From the NCBI RefSeq assembly GCF_003858645.1, contig NZ_RQJP01000001.1, positions 2,017,487-2,081,486 of the forward strand: 64,000 bases of DNA. The letters run 5' to 3'. Made by a program: the position numbers and the translations under genes. The DNA comes from Larkinella knui (GTDB lineage: Bacteria > Bacteroidota > Bacteroidia > Cytophagales > Spirosomataceae). Below, piece by piece: positions 37,082 to 45,272 of the stretch (positions are counted from its first letter, which is position 1; every line of letters begins with the position of its first letter). The notes beneath the pieces are model-generated. The model saw nothing but the letters and a program-made list of their open reading frames with translations, had not been told where the DNA came from and did not search any database.

Positions 37082-37120
37082 GAGAAGAATTCTCTACTAA
37101 CTATATATAGCTAATTACTT

Positions 37121-38179
37121 ATGCAATCTATCTCAGCCTCCGACTCTTCGCCAGAAGCCACCACTCCAGTCGGGCTGAACCTGAATGGATTGAAAATAAC
37201 GGTTCAGGGCGACTCGGCTGCGGAACAGGTCAAGGTTTTGCGGACGGCTTTTCCGGAGTCTGAAATTGATCTCATTCCCGACGTCCCGGCCCGGTCCGTG
37301 CTGCTGCGCCGACGCAACCGAACCGAAATTGCCATTTATATTTCTTCGGCTCTGGCTTTGATGATTGTCGGCCATCTGCTGTTCAGTTACCTCACGCTGG
37401 ATCGGCTGACGCTGGTTCTGACCACCCTCGAATTCAATAGTGATTTCTGGTATTACCTGGCGGGCGGTTTTGTAGCGCAGATGATCGACGGAGCCCTGGG
37501 CATGGCGTATGGCGTTACGGCTTCCACGCTCCTGCTGACGGTGGGCGTCAGTCCGGCGGCTGTTAGTGCCAGCGTTCACAGTTCGGAAATTTTCACCAGC
37601 GGGGTTTCGGGCTACATGCACCTGCGGTTTGGCAATGTCAACAGCAAACTGTTCAAAGCCGTGCTGATTCCCGGCGTCATCGGTGCCTGTATGGGCGCTT
37701 ACGTCCTGGTTTCCCTGGAACAATATTCGGTCTATATCAAACCCATCGTGGCGGTTTACACGGCCATTCTGGGCGTATTGATCATTCAGAAAGCATTGAC
37801 CAAACGGATCAAGAAAAAGCCGATCAAACAAATCGGCCTGCTGGCCTGGTTTGGTGGCACCATGGACGCCATCGGTGGTGGTGGCTGGGGGCCGATCGTG
37901 TCCTCGACACTGATTGCCAGCGGACGTCATCCCCGCTACACCATTGGCTCGGTGAACCTGGCCGAATTTTTCATCTCGCTTTCCAGTTCACTTACCTTCG
38001 TTACCCTGATTGGGCTAACGCACTGGCAAATCATCATCGGTCTGATTCTGGGGGGCATGATTGCCGCCCCCATTGCCGCCCTCCTTTCGACCCGTTTGCC
38101 GATAAAAGCCATGATGATCATGGTCGGCGTTGTTGTAATAATCGTAAGTTTGCGAAATATTTTTACTGTTTTATTTTGA
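37121..38179 (+). CDS. TauE/SafE-family transporter
   Basis: A 352-residue membrane protein of the sulfite/organosulfonate exporter family. A hydrophilic N-terminal 70 residues (with LRTAFPESEIDLIPD) precedes about eight helices. FVAQMIDGALGMAYGVTAST and GGTMDAIGGGGWGPIVSSTLI are the two repeated family motifs. Its place at the head of the sulfate-assimilation genes suggests it moves sulfate, sulfite or a related anion; direction is not certain. The soluble N-terminal extension is unusual in small TauE proteins but seen in Bacteroidota. Confidence 0.9.
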   Translation: MQSISASDSSPEATTPVGLNLNGLKITVQGDSAAEQVKVLRTAFPESEIDLIPDVPARSVLLRRRNRTEIAIYISSALALMIVGHLLFSYLTLDRLTLVLTTLEFNSDFWYYLAGGFVAQMIDGALGMAYGVTASTLLLTVGVSPAAVSASVHSSEIFTSGVSGYMHLRFGNVNSKLFKAVLIPGVIGACMGAYVLVSLEQYSVYIKPIVAVYTAILGVLIIQKALTKRIKKKPIKQIGLLAWFGGTMDAIGGGGWGPIVSSTLIASGRHPRYTIGSVNLAEFFISLSSSLTFVTLIGLTHWQIIIGLILGGMIAAPIAALLSTRLPIKAMMIMVGVVVIIVSLRNIFTVLF

Positions 38180-38184
38180 GAGAA

Positions 38185-38252
38185 AGACGTTAGACAAGAA
38201 AGAAAAGATGTACCCAAGTGCCATTCTTTCTTTTCTTTCTTGTCTAACGTCT
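38185..38252. repeat. Inverted repeat, type R7
   Basis: A perfect 24-base stem (38185-38208 with 38229-38252) starting AGACGTTAGACAAGAAAGAA around a 20-base loop. A fragment with AGACGTTAGAC also occurs just upstream of fumC at about 23735-23745. Confidence 0.85.
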
Positions 38253-38269
38253 CTTGTCAATTCCCATTC

Positions 38270-39463
38270 ATGAAAAGACAAACGAAAGCCATCCGTATCC
38301 AGACGAAGAAATCGCAGTACCGCGAACATTCGACGCCTTTGTTTTTGACCTCCAGTTTCACGTTTGAAAGCGCCGAGCAGGGAAAAGCACTGTTTGAAGA
38401 ATCGGAAGAAGGGAACATTTATTCCCGTTTCTCGAACCCGAACGTGACGGAATTTGTCGACAAAGTGTGCATGCTCGAAAACGCCGAAGCCGGTATTGCC
38501 ACGGCAACCGGTATGGCTGCGGTTTTTGCGAGTATGGCGGCCCTGCTCCAATCGGGCGATCACCTGGTGGCTTGCCGGGCCTTGTTCGGTTCGGCGCATC
38601 AGATTATTTCGCAGATTCTGGTGAAATGGGGCATCACGTATACGTACGTGGACGCCGACGCCACGGAGGCCGAATGGGAAGCGGCCATTCAGCCGAATAC
38701 GAAAATGGTGTACCTGGAAACGCCATCGAATCCCGGTCTGGAACTGGTTGATCTGGAAATGCTGGTTCGTTTGAAGAAAAAATACGGTTTTATTCTCAAC
38801 GTCGATAACTGTTTTGCGACGCCGATTCTGCAGGCGCCCCTCGATCTCGGGGCCGATCTTTCGGTTCACTCCGCCACCAAATACATGGATGGACAGGGAC
38901 GTGTGCTGGGTGGCGTTATCGTCGGTTCGGAAGAGTTGATAGCCCCGATCCGTTTTTTTGCCCGGCATACCGGTCCGTCGATGTCGCCATTCAACGCCTG
39001 GACGCTGTCGAAAAGTCTGGAAACGCTGGAACTGCGCATGGACCGTCACTGCTCGAATGCGTTAAAACTGGCACAGGCGCTGGAGCAACATCCGGATGTT
39101 CACGCCGTCAAATACCCGTTCCTTCCCTCCCATCCGCAGTATGAACTGGCTAAACGCCAGATGGAAGCCGGTGGCGCCATTGTCACGTTTGAGGTAGAAG
39201 GCGGTTTTGAGCGCGTAAAGGCCCTGTTCGACTCCTTGAAAATTGCGTCACTTTCTTCTAATTTAGGGGATACGCGGACCATTGTCACAAATCCGTTCAC
39301 AACGACGCACTCCAAACTGAAACCCGATGAGAAAGCGGTTTTGGGCATTACCGAAGGCTTGATTCGCGTTTCGGTCGGTTTGGAAGATGCCGATGATCTG
39401 GTGGAAGATTTCGAACAGGCGGTTCGCAAGTCAGCGGAAGTGCTGCAGTCGGCGGCCCAGTGA
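38270..39463 (+). CDS. metZ: O-succinylhomoserine sulfhydrylase-type enzyme
   Basis: A 397-residue PLP enzyme of the Cys/Met trans-sulfuration family. I start at the ATG at 38270, since the frame upstream runs through an inverted repeat. Family parts are PLFLTSSFTFESAEQG, NIYSRFSNPNVTEF, ATGMAAVFASM, the PLP lysine in SVHSATKYMDGQGRVLGG, and the C-terminal IRVSVGLEDADDLVEDFEQA. Members here use sulfide with O-succinyl- or O-acetyl-homoserine to make homocysteine; the neighbouring sulfate-reduction genes provide the sulfide. Cystathionine gamma-synthase activity is the alternative. Confidence 0.88.
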   Translation: MKRQTKAIRIQTKKSQYREHSTPLFLTSSFTFESAEQGKALFEESEEGNIYSRFSNPNVTEFVDKVCMLENAEAGIATATGMAAVFASMAALLQSGDHLVACRALFGSAHQIISQILVKWGITYTYVDADATEAEWEAAIQPNTKMVYLETPSNPGLELVDLEMLVRLKKKYGFILNVDNCFATPILQAPLDLGADLSVHSATKYMDGQGRVLGGVIVGSEELIAPIRFFARHTGPSMSPFNAWTLSKSLETLELRMDRHCSNALKLAQALEQHPDVHAVKYPFLPSHPQYELAKRQMEAGGAIVTFEVEGGFERVKALFDSLKIASLSSNLGDTRTIVTNPFTTTHSKLKPDEKAVLGITEGLIRVSVGLEDADDLVEDFEQAVRKSAEVLQSAAQ

Positions 39464-39508
39464 ATGTTGTAGTTGGGATTCCGGTTATGAGTTCAAATCG
39501 CTAGGCAT

Positions 39509-39736
39509 ATGAAAACACTGACCATCAATTTACCCGACAACCTTGATCTAGAGGAGTTTGAGGCAAAAATGCTTTTTGCGGGGCAATTGTACGAAAAAGG
39601 CAAAGTATCGCTCGGGCAAGCGGCCGATATTGTCGGCATCAGCAAGCGGTCTTTTATAGAAATTATGGGGCGGTTTGGGTTTAGTGTATTTAATTATTCC
39701 GTGGAGGATCTCAAACGGGAAATTGCCAATGCCTGA
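39509..39736 (+). CDS. UPF0175 antitoxin
   Basis: A 75-residue helix-turn-helix protein of the UPF0175 family (MKTLTINLPDNLDLEEFEAK; YEKGKVSLGQAADIVGISKRSFIEIMGRFG). The last eight bases overlap the start of the PIN-like gene, the usual layout of an antitoxin-toxin pair. It stands inside the sulfur locus, between metZ and an oxidoreductase gene. Confidence 0.92.
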   Translation: MKTLTINLPDNLDLEEFEAKMLFAGQLYEKGKVSLGQAADIVGISKRSFIEIMGRFGFSVFNYSVEDLKREIANA

Positions 39737-40187
39737 AGTTCTTGTTGTTTCGGATACATCTTCTATCATTTTACTGGATAAAATCGGAGAAATAGAAATT
39801 CTCAATAAGTGCTTCGACAAGGTTTACACGACCCCGATAGTTGCCCGCGAATTCGGAATTTCATTGCCGGTTTGGATTACAGTTCAAGAAACACGTAATA
39901 AAATACAACAGGAGAAATTAAATGCTATAATGGATGCCGGAGAAGCCAGTGTTTTAGCATTGGCTTCTGAACTTGGTGAATGCTATGTTCTTATTGATGA
40001 CAACAAAGCCAGACGGTATGCGGAAGCAGTTTCTCAAAAATACGTGGGTACATTAGGTCTAATACTTCGGGCGAAGCGGTTAGGAGTAATTTCGACAGTT
40101 CGTCCATTGCTTGAAAAAATTAAGAAAACTGATTTTTGGGCTAGCGAAAGTTTGTATGAATTGATACTCGAAGAAGCCGGAGAATAA
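39729..40187 (+). CDS. DUF3368 PIN-like toxin
   Basis: A 152-residue predicted ribonuclease of the PIN superfamily (DUF3368), the usual partner of UPF0175. The start at the ATG at 39729 overlaps the antitoxin. The acidic residues are D9 in VVSDTSSIILLDKIG, E in ARESGISL-like IVAREFGI, the DAGEASVLALA motif with E, and IDDNKARRYAEA with its aspartates. GTLGLILRAKRLGVI is the helical C-terminal part. All look intact. The DNA is richer in AT than the flanking sulfur genes. Only one base separates it from the next gene. Confidence 0.92.
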   Translation: MPEVLVVSDTSSIILLDKIGEIEILNKCFDKVYTTPIVAREFGISLPVWITVQETRNKIQQEKLNAIMDAGEASVLALASELGECYVLIDDNKARRYAEAVSQKYVGTLGLILRAKRLGVISTVRPLLEKIKKTDFWASESLYELILEEAGE

Positions 40188-40188
40188 C

Positions 40189-41298
40189 ATGCCAATCATG
40201 CCCACGCTATATGTACTTTTGTTTGTGATGGCTCTAAGCTCACAAATCAACGCCCAAACCACCCAAAAACCGCTCCGTGTTGGCGTTGTCGGGTTGGTGC
40301 ATTCACATGTTGGCTGGATTCTGAACCGGGCAAAGAAAACCGGTGACCCAACTATTGAGGTGGTCGGTATTGCCGAGCCGAATCGGGAAGTGGCCGAGCG
40401 GTATATGAAACAGTACGGTTTACCAATGAGTCTGGTGTATCCGACGGTCGAGGAAATGCTGGACAAAACCAAACCGGATGCGGTAACGGCTTTCAACGAG
40501 ATCAGCAACCACATCAATGTCGTCAAAATCTGTGCGCCCCGCGGTATTCACGTCATGGTGGAAAAACCGCTGGCCGTCAGCATCGATCAGGCGAAACAGA
40601 TGGAAGCGTTAGCCAAAAAGCACAACATCCATTTGTTAACCAACTACGAAACCACCTGGTACGGCAGCAACCATAAAGCGTTTCAGATGGCGGTAAAAGA
40701 CGGTGCTATCGGCCCGATTCGCCGGATTGTCGTCCACGACGGGCACGACGGGCCGAGCCGGATGAACAAGGAATTTGTGGCCTGGCTGACCGATCCGGTT
40801 ACCAACGGTGCCGGTGCCCTGTTCGATTTTGGGTGTTACGGTGCCAACCTGGCGACCTGGCTCCTGAAGGGCGAACGACCTAAGACAGTGAGTGCGTTCA
40901 CGTTACAGATCAAACCGGATGTGTATCCGAAAGTCGATGACGATGCCACCATCGTTCTGGAATATCCCAAAACGCAGGTCGTTATTCAGGCGTCGTGGAA
41001 CTGGCCGTTCAGCCGCAAGGATATGGAAGTCTACGGTGAAACCGGCTATGTGTTTACGCTCGATGGCACCCGAATGCGGATCCGGTTGAAAGACGACAAA
41101 ACGGAGCAGCCCTTCGAAGCTTCCAAAACCGATGCGCCGGTCGCCGATCCGTTCGACTACCTGGCGCAGGTGGTGCGTGGTGAAACTAAATCCGTGGATG
41201 ATTTGTCATCGTTGCAAGTGAATATGATTGTGATGGAAATTCTGGATGCGGCCCGTCGTTCGGCCAAAGAAGGAGGCAAACCCATCGCGTTAAAATAG
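40189..41298 (+). CDS. Exported Gfo/Idh/MocA-family oxidoreductase
   Basis: A 369-residue NAD(P)-binding oxidoreductase. The N-terminus (LYVLLFVMALSSQINAQ) looks like a signal peptide. The Rossmann start is RVGVVGLVHSHVGWIL, a non-classic nucleotide loop, and the EKP motif is MVEKPLAVSIDQA. GNGAGALFDFGCYGANLA-type residues fall in the substrate domain. Such secreted members are common in Bacteroidota and act on sugars or their derivatives, some with cofactor held tightly. It has no evident tie to sulfur metabolism, and its start lies one base after the toxin stop. I infer it was next to metZ-cysH before or after the toxin module came in. Confidence 0.85.
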   Translation: MPIMPTLYVLLFVMALSSQINAQTTQKPLRVGVVGLVHSHVGWILNRAKKTGDPTIEVVGIAEPNREVAERYMKQYGLPMSLVYPTVEEMLDKTKPDAVTAFNEISNHINVVKICAPRGIHVMVEKPLAVSIDQAKQMEALAKKHNIHLLTNYETTWYGSNHKAFQMAVKDGAIGPIRRIVVHDGHDGPSRMNKEFVAWLTDPVTNGAGALFDFGCYGANLATWLLKGERPKTVSAFTLQIKPDVYPKVDDDATIVLEYPKTQVVIQASWNWPFSRKDMEVYGETGYVFTLDGTRMRIRLKDDKTEQPFEASKTDAPVADPFDYLAQVVRGETKSVDDLSSLQVNMIVMEILDAARRSAKEGGKPIALK

Positions 41299-41321
41299 CA
41301 CGGGCGGCCCCGTTTCGTCCG

Positions 41322-41356
41322 TAATTTTAAAACACGGATTAAAGTCCGTAGGTATA
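41322..41356. repeat. R3-type repeat fragment
   Basis: ACACGGATTAAAGTCCGTAGGTATAC (described here as ACACGGATTAAAG followed by TCCGTAGGTA) matches one side of the R3 palindromes at about 3033 and 50874. It lies just before the cysH start. The left side is degraded. Confidence 0.6.
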
Positions 41357-41358
41357 CT

Positions 41359-42072
41359 ATGATAGCAGAACCTTCCCATACACTCGAAAGCCTGACCGAC
41401 CTGCTGGCGGGCAAAAGCGAGGTCGAAAGCTTGCAGACACTGGCCGAATTGTTCCCCGGTCAGGTGGTTTTTTCAACCAGTCTGGGCTATGAAGATCAGG
41501 TCATTACGGATATGATTCTGGCCAATAACCTTCCCATCCGGATTTTTTCGCTGGATACCGGCCGGATGTTCAATGAAACGTATCAGGTCTGGCAGAAAAC
41601 CAACAGCCGCTACGACACCAAAATTGAAGCCTATTATCCGAAAGGCGAACCGCTCGAAAAAATGCTGAGTGAGAAAGGCCCGTTCAGCTTTTACGAGTCC
41701 ATCGAAAACCGCAAGGAATGTTGCTTTATCCGGAAAGTGGAACCGCTGAACCGGGCGCTGAAAGGCAACAAAATCTGGGTGACCGGTATTCGCGCCGAGC
41801 AGTCGCAAAACCGGCAGACCATGACCCAACTGGAAGCCGACGACAGCCACCAGCTGATCAAATTCCATCCGCTCATGAACTGGTCGTTCGAGGAAGTGAA
41901 AGCGTACGTCCGCAAAAACAATGTGCCGTACAACCCGCTCCACGACCGCGGTTTTGTGTCGATTGGCTGTCAGCCCTGTACGCGTGCCATTCAGGAAGGG
42001 GAAGACTTCCGGGCCGGCCGCTGGTGGTGGGAAGACAATTCGAAAAAGGAATGCGGTTTACACGCTAAATAA
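41359..42072 (+). CDS. cysH: Adenylyl-sulfate reductase, APS type
   Basis: A 237-residue enzyme reducing activated sulfate to sulfite. It has FSTSLGYEDQVITDM with the PP-loop, and FSLDTGRMFNETY. The cluster ligands C121-C122 (KECCFIRKVEPL) and C204-C207 (IGCQPCTR) mark the [4Fe-4S] type that uses APS directly, and the catalytic C232 is in ECGLHAK. That agrees with the absence of an APS kinase gene (cysC) in this locus. cysD follows about 100 bases later, after a repeat. Confidence 0.94.
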   Translation: MIAEPSHTLESLTDLLAGKSEVESLQTLAELFPGQVVFSTSLGYEDQVITDMILANNLPIRIFSLDTGRMFNETYQVWQKTNSRYDTKIEAYYPKGEPLEKMLSEKGPFSFYESIENRKECCFIRKVEPLNRALKGNKIWVTGIRAEQSQNRQTMTQLEADDSHQLIKFHPLMNWSFEEVKAYVRKNNVPYNPLHDRGFVSIGCQPCTRAIQEGEDFRAGRWWWEDNSKKECGLHAK

Positions 42073-42075
42073 TCC

Positions 42076-42168
42076 CCTCCGGTAAACTCTGCTTTGCGTA
42101 ACTCCGCGATATAATTCAAAGAGTTGTTTCGCGAAGTTACGCAGAGATAAACGGAGGAAAGCAGAGAT
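42076..42168. repeat. R2-like inverted repeat, divergent copy D
   Basis: CCTCCGGTAAACTCTGCTTTGCGTAACTC and its imperfect counterpart (GTTACGCAGAG... GGAGG) face each other across TTCAAAGAGTTG. The shared words GTTTCGCG and CTCCGCG tie it to the R2 copies. It fills the cysH-cysD gap. Confidence 0.7.
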
Positions 42169-42172
42169 CAAT

Positions 42173-43081
42173 ATGAGTTACAAACTTGATTACCTAGATC
42201 AACTCGAATCGGAAGCGATTCACATCATGCGCGAAGTGGCCGGCCAGTTTGAACGGCCCGCGCTGCTGTTTTCGGGCGGAAAAGATTCCATTACGCTGGT
42301 GCATCTGGCGCTGAAAGCCTTTCGGCCCGGCAAATTTCCGTTTCCGCTGGTTCACATCGACACCGGTCACAACTTTCAGGAAGCCCTCGATTTCCGGGAC
42401 TGGCTGGCCGAAAGTCTGGGCGAAAAGCTGATTGTCCGGTATGTAGAAGATACGATTCGGGAAAAGAAGCTGAAAGAACCGACGGGCCGGAACGCCAGCC
42501 GGAATGGGTTGCAAACGTTCACACTGCTCGACACCATCGAAGAATTTGAGTTCGATGCCTGCATCGGTGGCGCCCGGCGCGATGAAGAAAAGGCCCGCGC
42601 GAAAGAACGCGTTTTTTCGGTTCGCGATGAATTTGGCTCCTGGGACCCCAAACTCCAGCGTCCCGAACTCTGGAATATCTACAACGGCAAGGTTCACAAA
42701 GGCGAAAATGTGCGGGTTTTCCCGATTTCCAACTGGACCGAACTGGATGTCTGGAACTACATCAAGCGCGAAAAAATCGACTTGCCGAGCATTTATTTTG
42801 CCCACGAACGCGAGTTAATCCTGCGCGACGGCAAACTGCTGGCGACGGCCAAAGGCGTTATTCAACCCGAAGAGAGTGACCAAATCGTCATCCGGAAAGT
42901 GCGTTTCCGGACGGTTGGCGACATTTCCTGTACGGCAGCCGTTGAGTCGGATGCAGACACCCTCGAAGCCGCCATTGCCGAAATCCAAGCCACCCGCATC
43001 AGCGAACGGGGCGAAACCCGGATTGATGATCAGGTGTCGGAAGCAGCCATGGAAGACCGGAAAAAGGGCGGATATTTTTAA
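42173..43081 (+). CDS. cysD: Sulfate adenylyltransferase, small subunit
   Basis: A 302-residue subunit that makes adenylyl sulfate from sulfate and ATP together with CysN. It carries the PP-loop LLFSGGKDSITLVHLA, HIDTGHNFQEALDFRD, GGARRDEEKARAKERVF and the C-terminal tail EAAMEDRKKGGYF. Full length and intact. The normal neighbour cysN is displaced by about 680 bases holding a toxin-antitoxin module. Confidence 0.97.
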   Translation: MSYKLDYLDQLESEAIHIMREVAGQFERPALLFSGGKDSITLVHLALKAFRPGKFPFPLVHIDTGHNFQEALDFRDWLAESLGEKLIVRYVEDTIREKKLKEPTGRNASRNGLQTFTLLDTIEEFEFDACIGGARRDEEKARAKERVFSVRDEFGSWDPKLQRPELWNIYNGKVHKGENVRVFPISNWTELDVWNYIKREKIDLPSIYFAHERELILRDGKLLATAKGVIQPEESDQIVIRKVRFRTVGDISCTAAVESDADTLEAAIAEIQATRISERGETRIDDQVSEAAMEDRKKGGYF

Positions 43082-43093
43082 ATTCTGATACCT

Positions 43094-43333
43094 ATGCAGG
43101 TTTTAATAGAAGTGCCGGATGAAAAAGCTCAGTTTGTGATTGAGTTGCTTAAGCATTTGACCTTTGTGGAAATTAAGGATAATACATCTCTTTCTCTCTC
43201 TCCGTTGCCTCATTCACAGACTCAGCATTCATTATCACCTAAAACCACATCGCTCCTGGGATCATTTCCGGCTTTAGCTCGTGATGATTTCAGTCAGGCA
43301 CGAGAGGAAGCAATAGTAAAAAAACACTATTGA
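43094..43333 (+). CDS. Small antitoxin of a PIN module
   Basis: A 79-residue protein beginning MQVLIEVPDEKAQFVIELLK, a small beta-helix start typical of antitoxins that sit before PIN toxins. A serine-, leucine-rich middle (SLSLSPLPHSQTQHSLS) leads to a C-terminal part LARDDFSQAREEAIVKKHY, which would cover the toxin. The stop TGA shares its last base with the toxin ATG. It starts 12 bases after cysD. AT-rich. Confidence 0.75.
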   Translation: MQVLIEVPDEKAQFVIELLKHLTFVEIKDNTSLSLSPLPHSQTQHSLSPKTTSLLGSFPALARDDFSQAREEAIVKKHY

Positions 43334-43760
43334 TGAAACCTGTAGTCTTTATCGATACGAATGTCCTCATTGATTTACTTGCCAAAAGAGAACCTTTTTG
43401 GTACTCCTCAGCAAGTATATTCGATTTAGCTGAGCGAGAAACTATACAGGCGTATATAAGTCCTCTTACACTCGTAACGGTTTATTACATTCTTAGAAGT
43501 TATTACAAGATACCACATCCCTCAATTATTAATCAGTTTGAGGTATTATGTAGTTACGTTGGCATTTCCAGTATCTCAGATCAGCATACCGAATCCGCTA
43601 TAAAATCAACTTTTACTGATTTTGAAGATGCCGTACTGTATGAAAGTGCAAAAGCATCCCGGATATTACAGAAATTATTACCCGTAACCCGAAGCATTTT
43701 TTAGTCAACGATGTAGCAATCTGTACACCGGATGAATTTTTAACTAAATACCTTTTTTAA
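43333..43760 (+). pseudogene. PIN-domain toxin gene with a frameshift
   Basis: A VapC-type PIN ribonuclease. Frame 1 opens MKPVVFIDTNVLIDLLAKRE and runs to TDFEDAVLYESAKASR, covering the first acidic residue and the DFEDA motif, then leaves the family and stops at 43704. In the next frame, from about 43662, the DNA reads DITEIITRNPKHFLVNDVAI and on to LTKYLF, ending at 43760, which is the normal C-terminus of such PIN domains. Restoring one base near 43659-43662 (in CCCGG) gives a 142-residue protein. So either the toxin is broken in nature or the assembly lost a base. If broken, the antitoxin is freed from a partner. Confidence 0.88.
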
Positions 43761-43761
43761 A

Positions 43762-45015
43762 GTGGACTTACTCAGATTTATTACCGCAGGCAGTGTCGAC
43801 GACGGCAAAAGCACGCTGATCGGCCGCTTGTTATACGATTCCAAATCCATTCTGGCCGACCAGATGGAAGCCATCGAACGCGCCAGCAAAAGCCGCGATG
43901 ACGGTGAAATTGACCTGGCTCTCTTGACCGACGGTTTGCGCTCCGAACGTGAACAGGGCATTACCATCGATGTGGCTTACCGGTATTTCCAGACCACCAA
44001 ACGCAAGTTCATCATTGTCGACGCACCGGGTCATATTCAGTATACCCGCAACATGGTGACGGGCGCTTCCAATTGTCAGTTGGCGGTTGTACTGGTCGAT
44101 GCCCGTCACGGGGTGGTGGAACAGACGCGCCGGCATTCGCTGATTGCCTCCATGCTGGGAATTCCGCACCTGGTGGTTGCCATCAACAAAATGGATCTGG
44201 TGGGCTATTCGCAGGACGTCTACTCGAATATCTGTATTCATTACAATGAGTTGGCCCAGAAACTGAATGTCGGTGAGGTAACGTATATCCCTCTGAGCGC
44301 ATTGAACGGCGACAATGTGGTGGATAAGTCAGTCAACATGCCGTGGTATGAAGGCGAACCGTTGCTGAGCTACCTCGAAACCGTGGTGCTCGACCAGGAC
44401 GAAAACCTCACGGACGCCCGTTTTCCGGTTCAGTACGTCATCCGCCCGCAAACGGCTGAGTTGCACGACTACCGGGGATACGCCGGAAAAATCACCAGCG
44501 GTATTTTCCGCAAGGGTGATGCGGTAACGGTTTTGCCAACCGGTGAAACGTCGACGATCGACGCCATCGAAATTGCTGAAACGCACTACGACGAGGCTTT
44601 TTCTCCGATGTCGGTGGTGTTGCATCTGGCCGATGACGTCGATGTCAGCCGCGGAAACCTCATCGTGAAGTCGGATAACTTGCCGATTGTCAGCCAGAAT
44701 GTCGAAGCACTCCTGTGCTGGATGGATTCCAAACCACTGAAAGTGGGCAGCAAATACACACTTCAACACGGCACTTTCCGGACGCGATGCGCCGTGCGCG
44801 AAATTGTCTACCAGCTGAATGTAAACACCTACGAAGAAACCGTAGACGTCGAGAGCCTGAAACTGAACGACATTGCCCGCGTCATATTGAAAACCGCCAA
44901 ACCGGTGAGCTTTGATCCTTATAGCAAGAACCGGGTCAACGGGGGTGCTATCCTGATCGATGAAACCTCGAACGTAACGGTTGGAGCCCTGATGCTGCAA
45001 GGGGAAGCCGAATAA
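43762..45015 (+). CDS. cysN: Sulfate adenylyltransferase, large (GTPase) subunit
   Basis: A 417-residue GTPase subunit of ATP sulfurylase that drives adenylyl-sulfate formation. GTPase motifs: G1 GSVDDGKSTL, G3 DAPGHIQYTRNM, G4 NKMD. Domain 2 and 3 beta-barrels follow and there is no fused APS kinase domain. The only start in the frame is the GTG at 43762: an in-frame stop lies at 43741-43743 and there is no ATG between. The start is one base past the toxin stop, so it may depend on translation reaching it. A terminator follows the gene. Confidence 0.95.
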   Translation: MDLLRFITAGSVDDGKSTLIGRLLYDSKSILADQMEAIERASKSRDDGEIDLALLTDGLRSEREQGITIDVAYRYFQTTKRKFIIVDAPGHIQYTRNMVTGASNCQLAVVLVDARHGVVEQTRRHSLIASMLGIPHLVVAINKMDLVGYSQDVYSNICIHYNELAQKLNVGEVTYIPLSALNGDNVVDKSVNMPWYEGEPLLSYLETVVLDQDENLTDARFPVQYVIRPQTAELHDYRGYAGKITSGIFRKGDAVTVLPTGETSTIDAIEIAETHYDEAFSPMSVVLHLADDVDVSRGNLIVKSDNLPIVSQNVEALLCWMDSKPLKVGSKYTLQHGTFRTRCAVREIVYQLNVNTYEETVDVESLKLNDIARVILKTAKPVSFDPYSKNRVNGGAILIDETSNVTVGALMLQGEAE

Positions 45016-45042
45016 TTCTTTTGGCTATGACCGACAGTTCAA

Positions 45043-45081
45043 GACCCGATCCTTTTTCAAAGGATCGGGTTTGCTTTTTTA
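45043..45081 (+). terminator. Terminator after cysN
   Basis: GACCCGATCCT pairs with AGGATCGGGTT around TTTTTCAA, followed by a T-rich tract. It separates the cysD-cysN unit from the sulfite reductase gene. Confidence 0.85.
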
Positions 45082-45165
45082 AAGCGGTTTCGTTCTATAA
45101 CCCAAAGTTATAACGCATAATAAAAAGTAGGCCGCTTTGCCCCGGAAACGGAACTCATAAAGACG

Positions 45166-45173
45166 TACATTTG
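45166..45173 (+). promoter_or_regulatory. -7 box for the sulfite reductase gene
   Basis: TACATTTG is a perfect TAnnTTTG, with TTTG at 45136-45139 as a poorly spaced -33 element (26 bases between). It lies just after the cysN terminator and about 100 bases before the start codon. Confidence 0.5.
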
Positions 45174-45272
45174 TATGTAAACCATACCCTAAAGTGCCGG
45201 AATTCAAACCGGCCTTTTATTCAAAATATTAGTCTTTTAATTCTATCGACTATCTCACTAAAGCTATCGATT

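Noticed and set aside
36891-37120. S-box or other sulfur riboswitch before the transporter
   Set aside because: No conserved SAM-riboswitch core or kink-turn words seen; only a simple hairpin.
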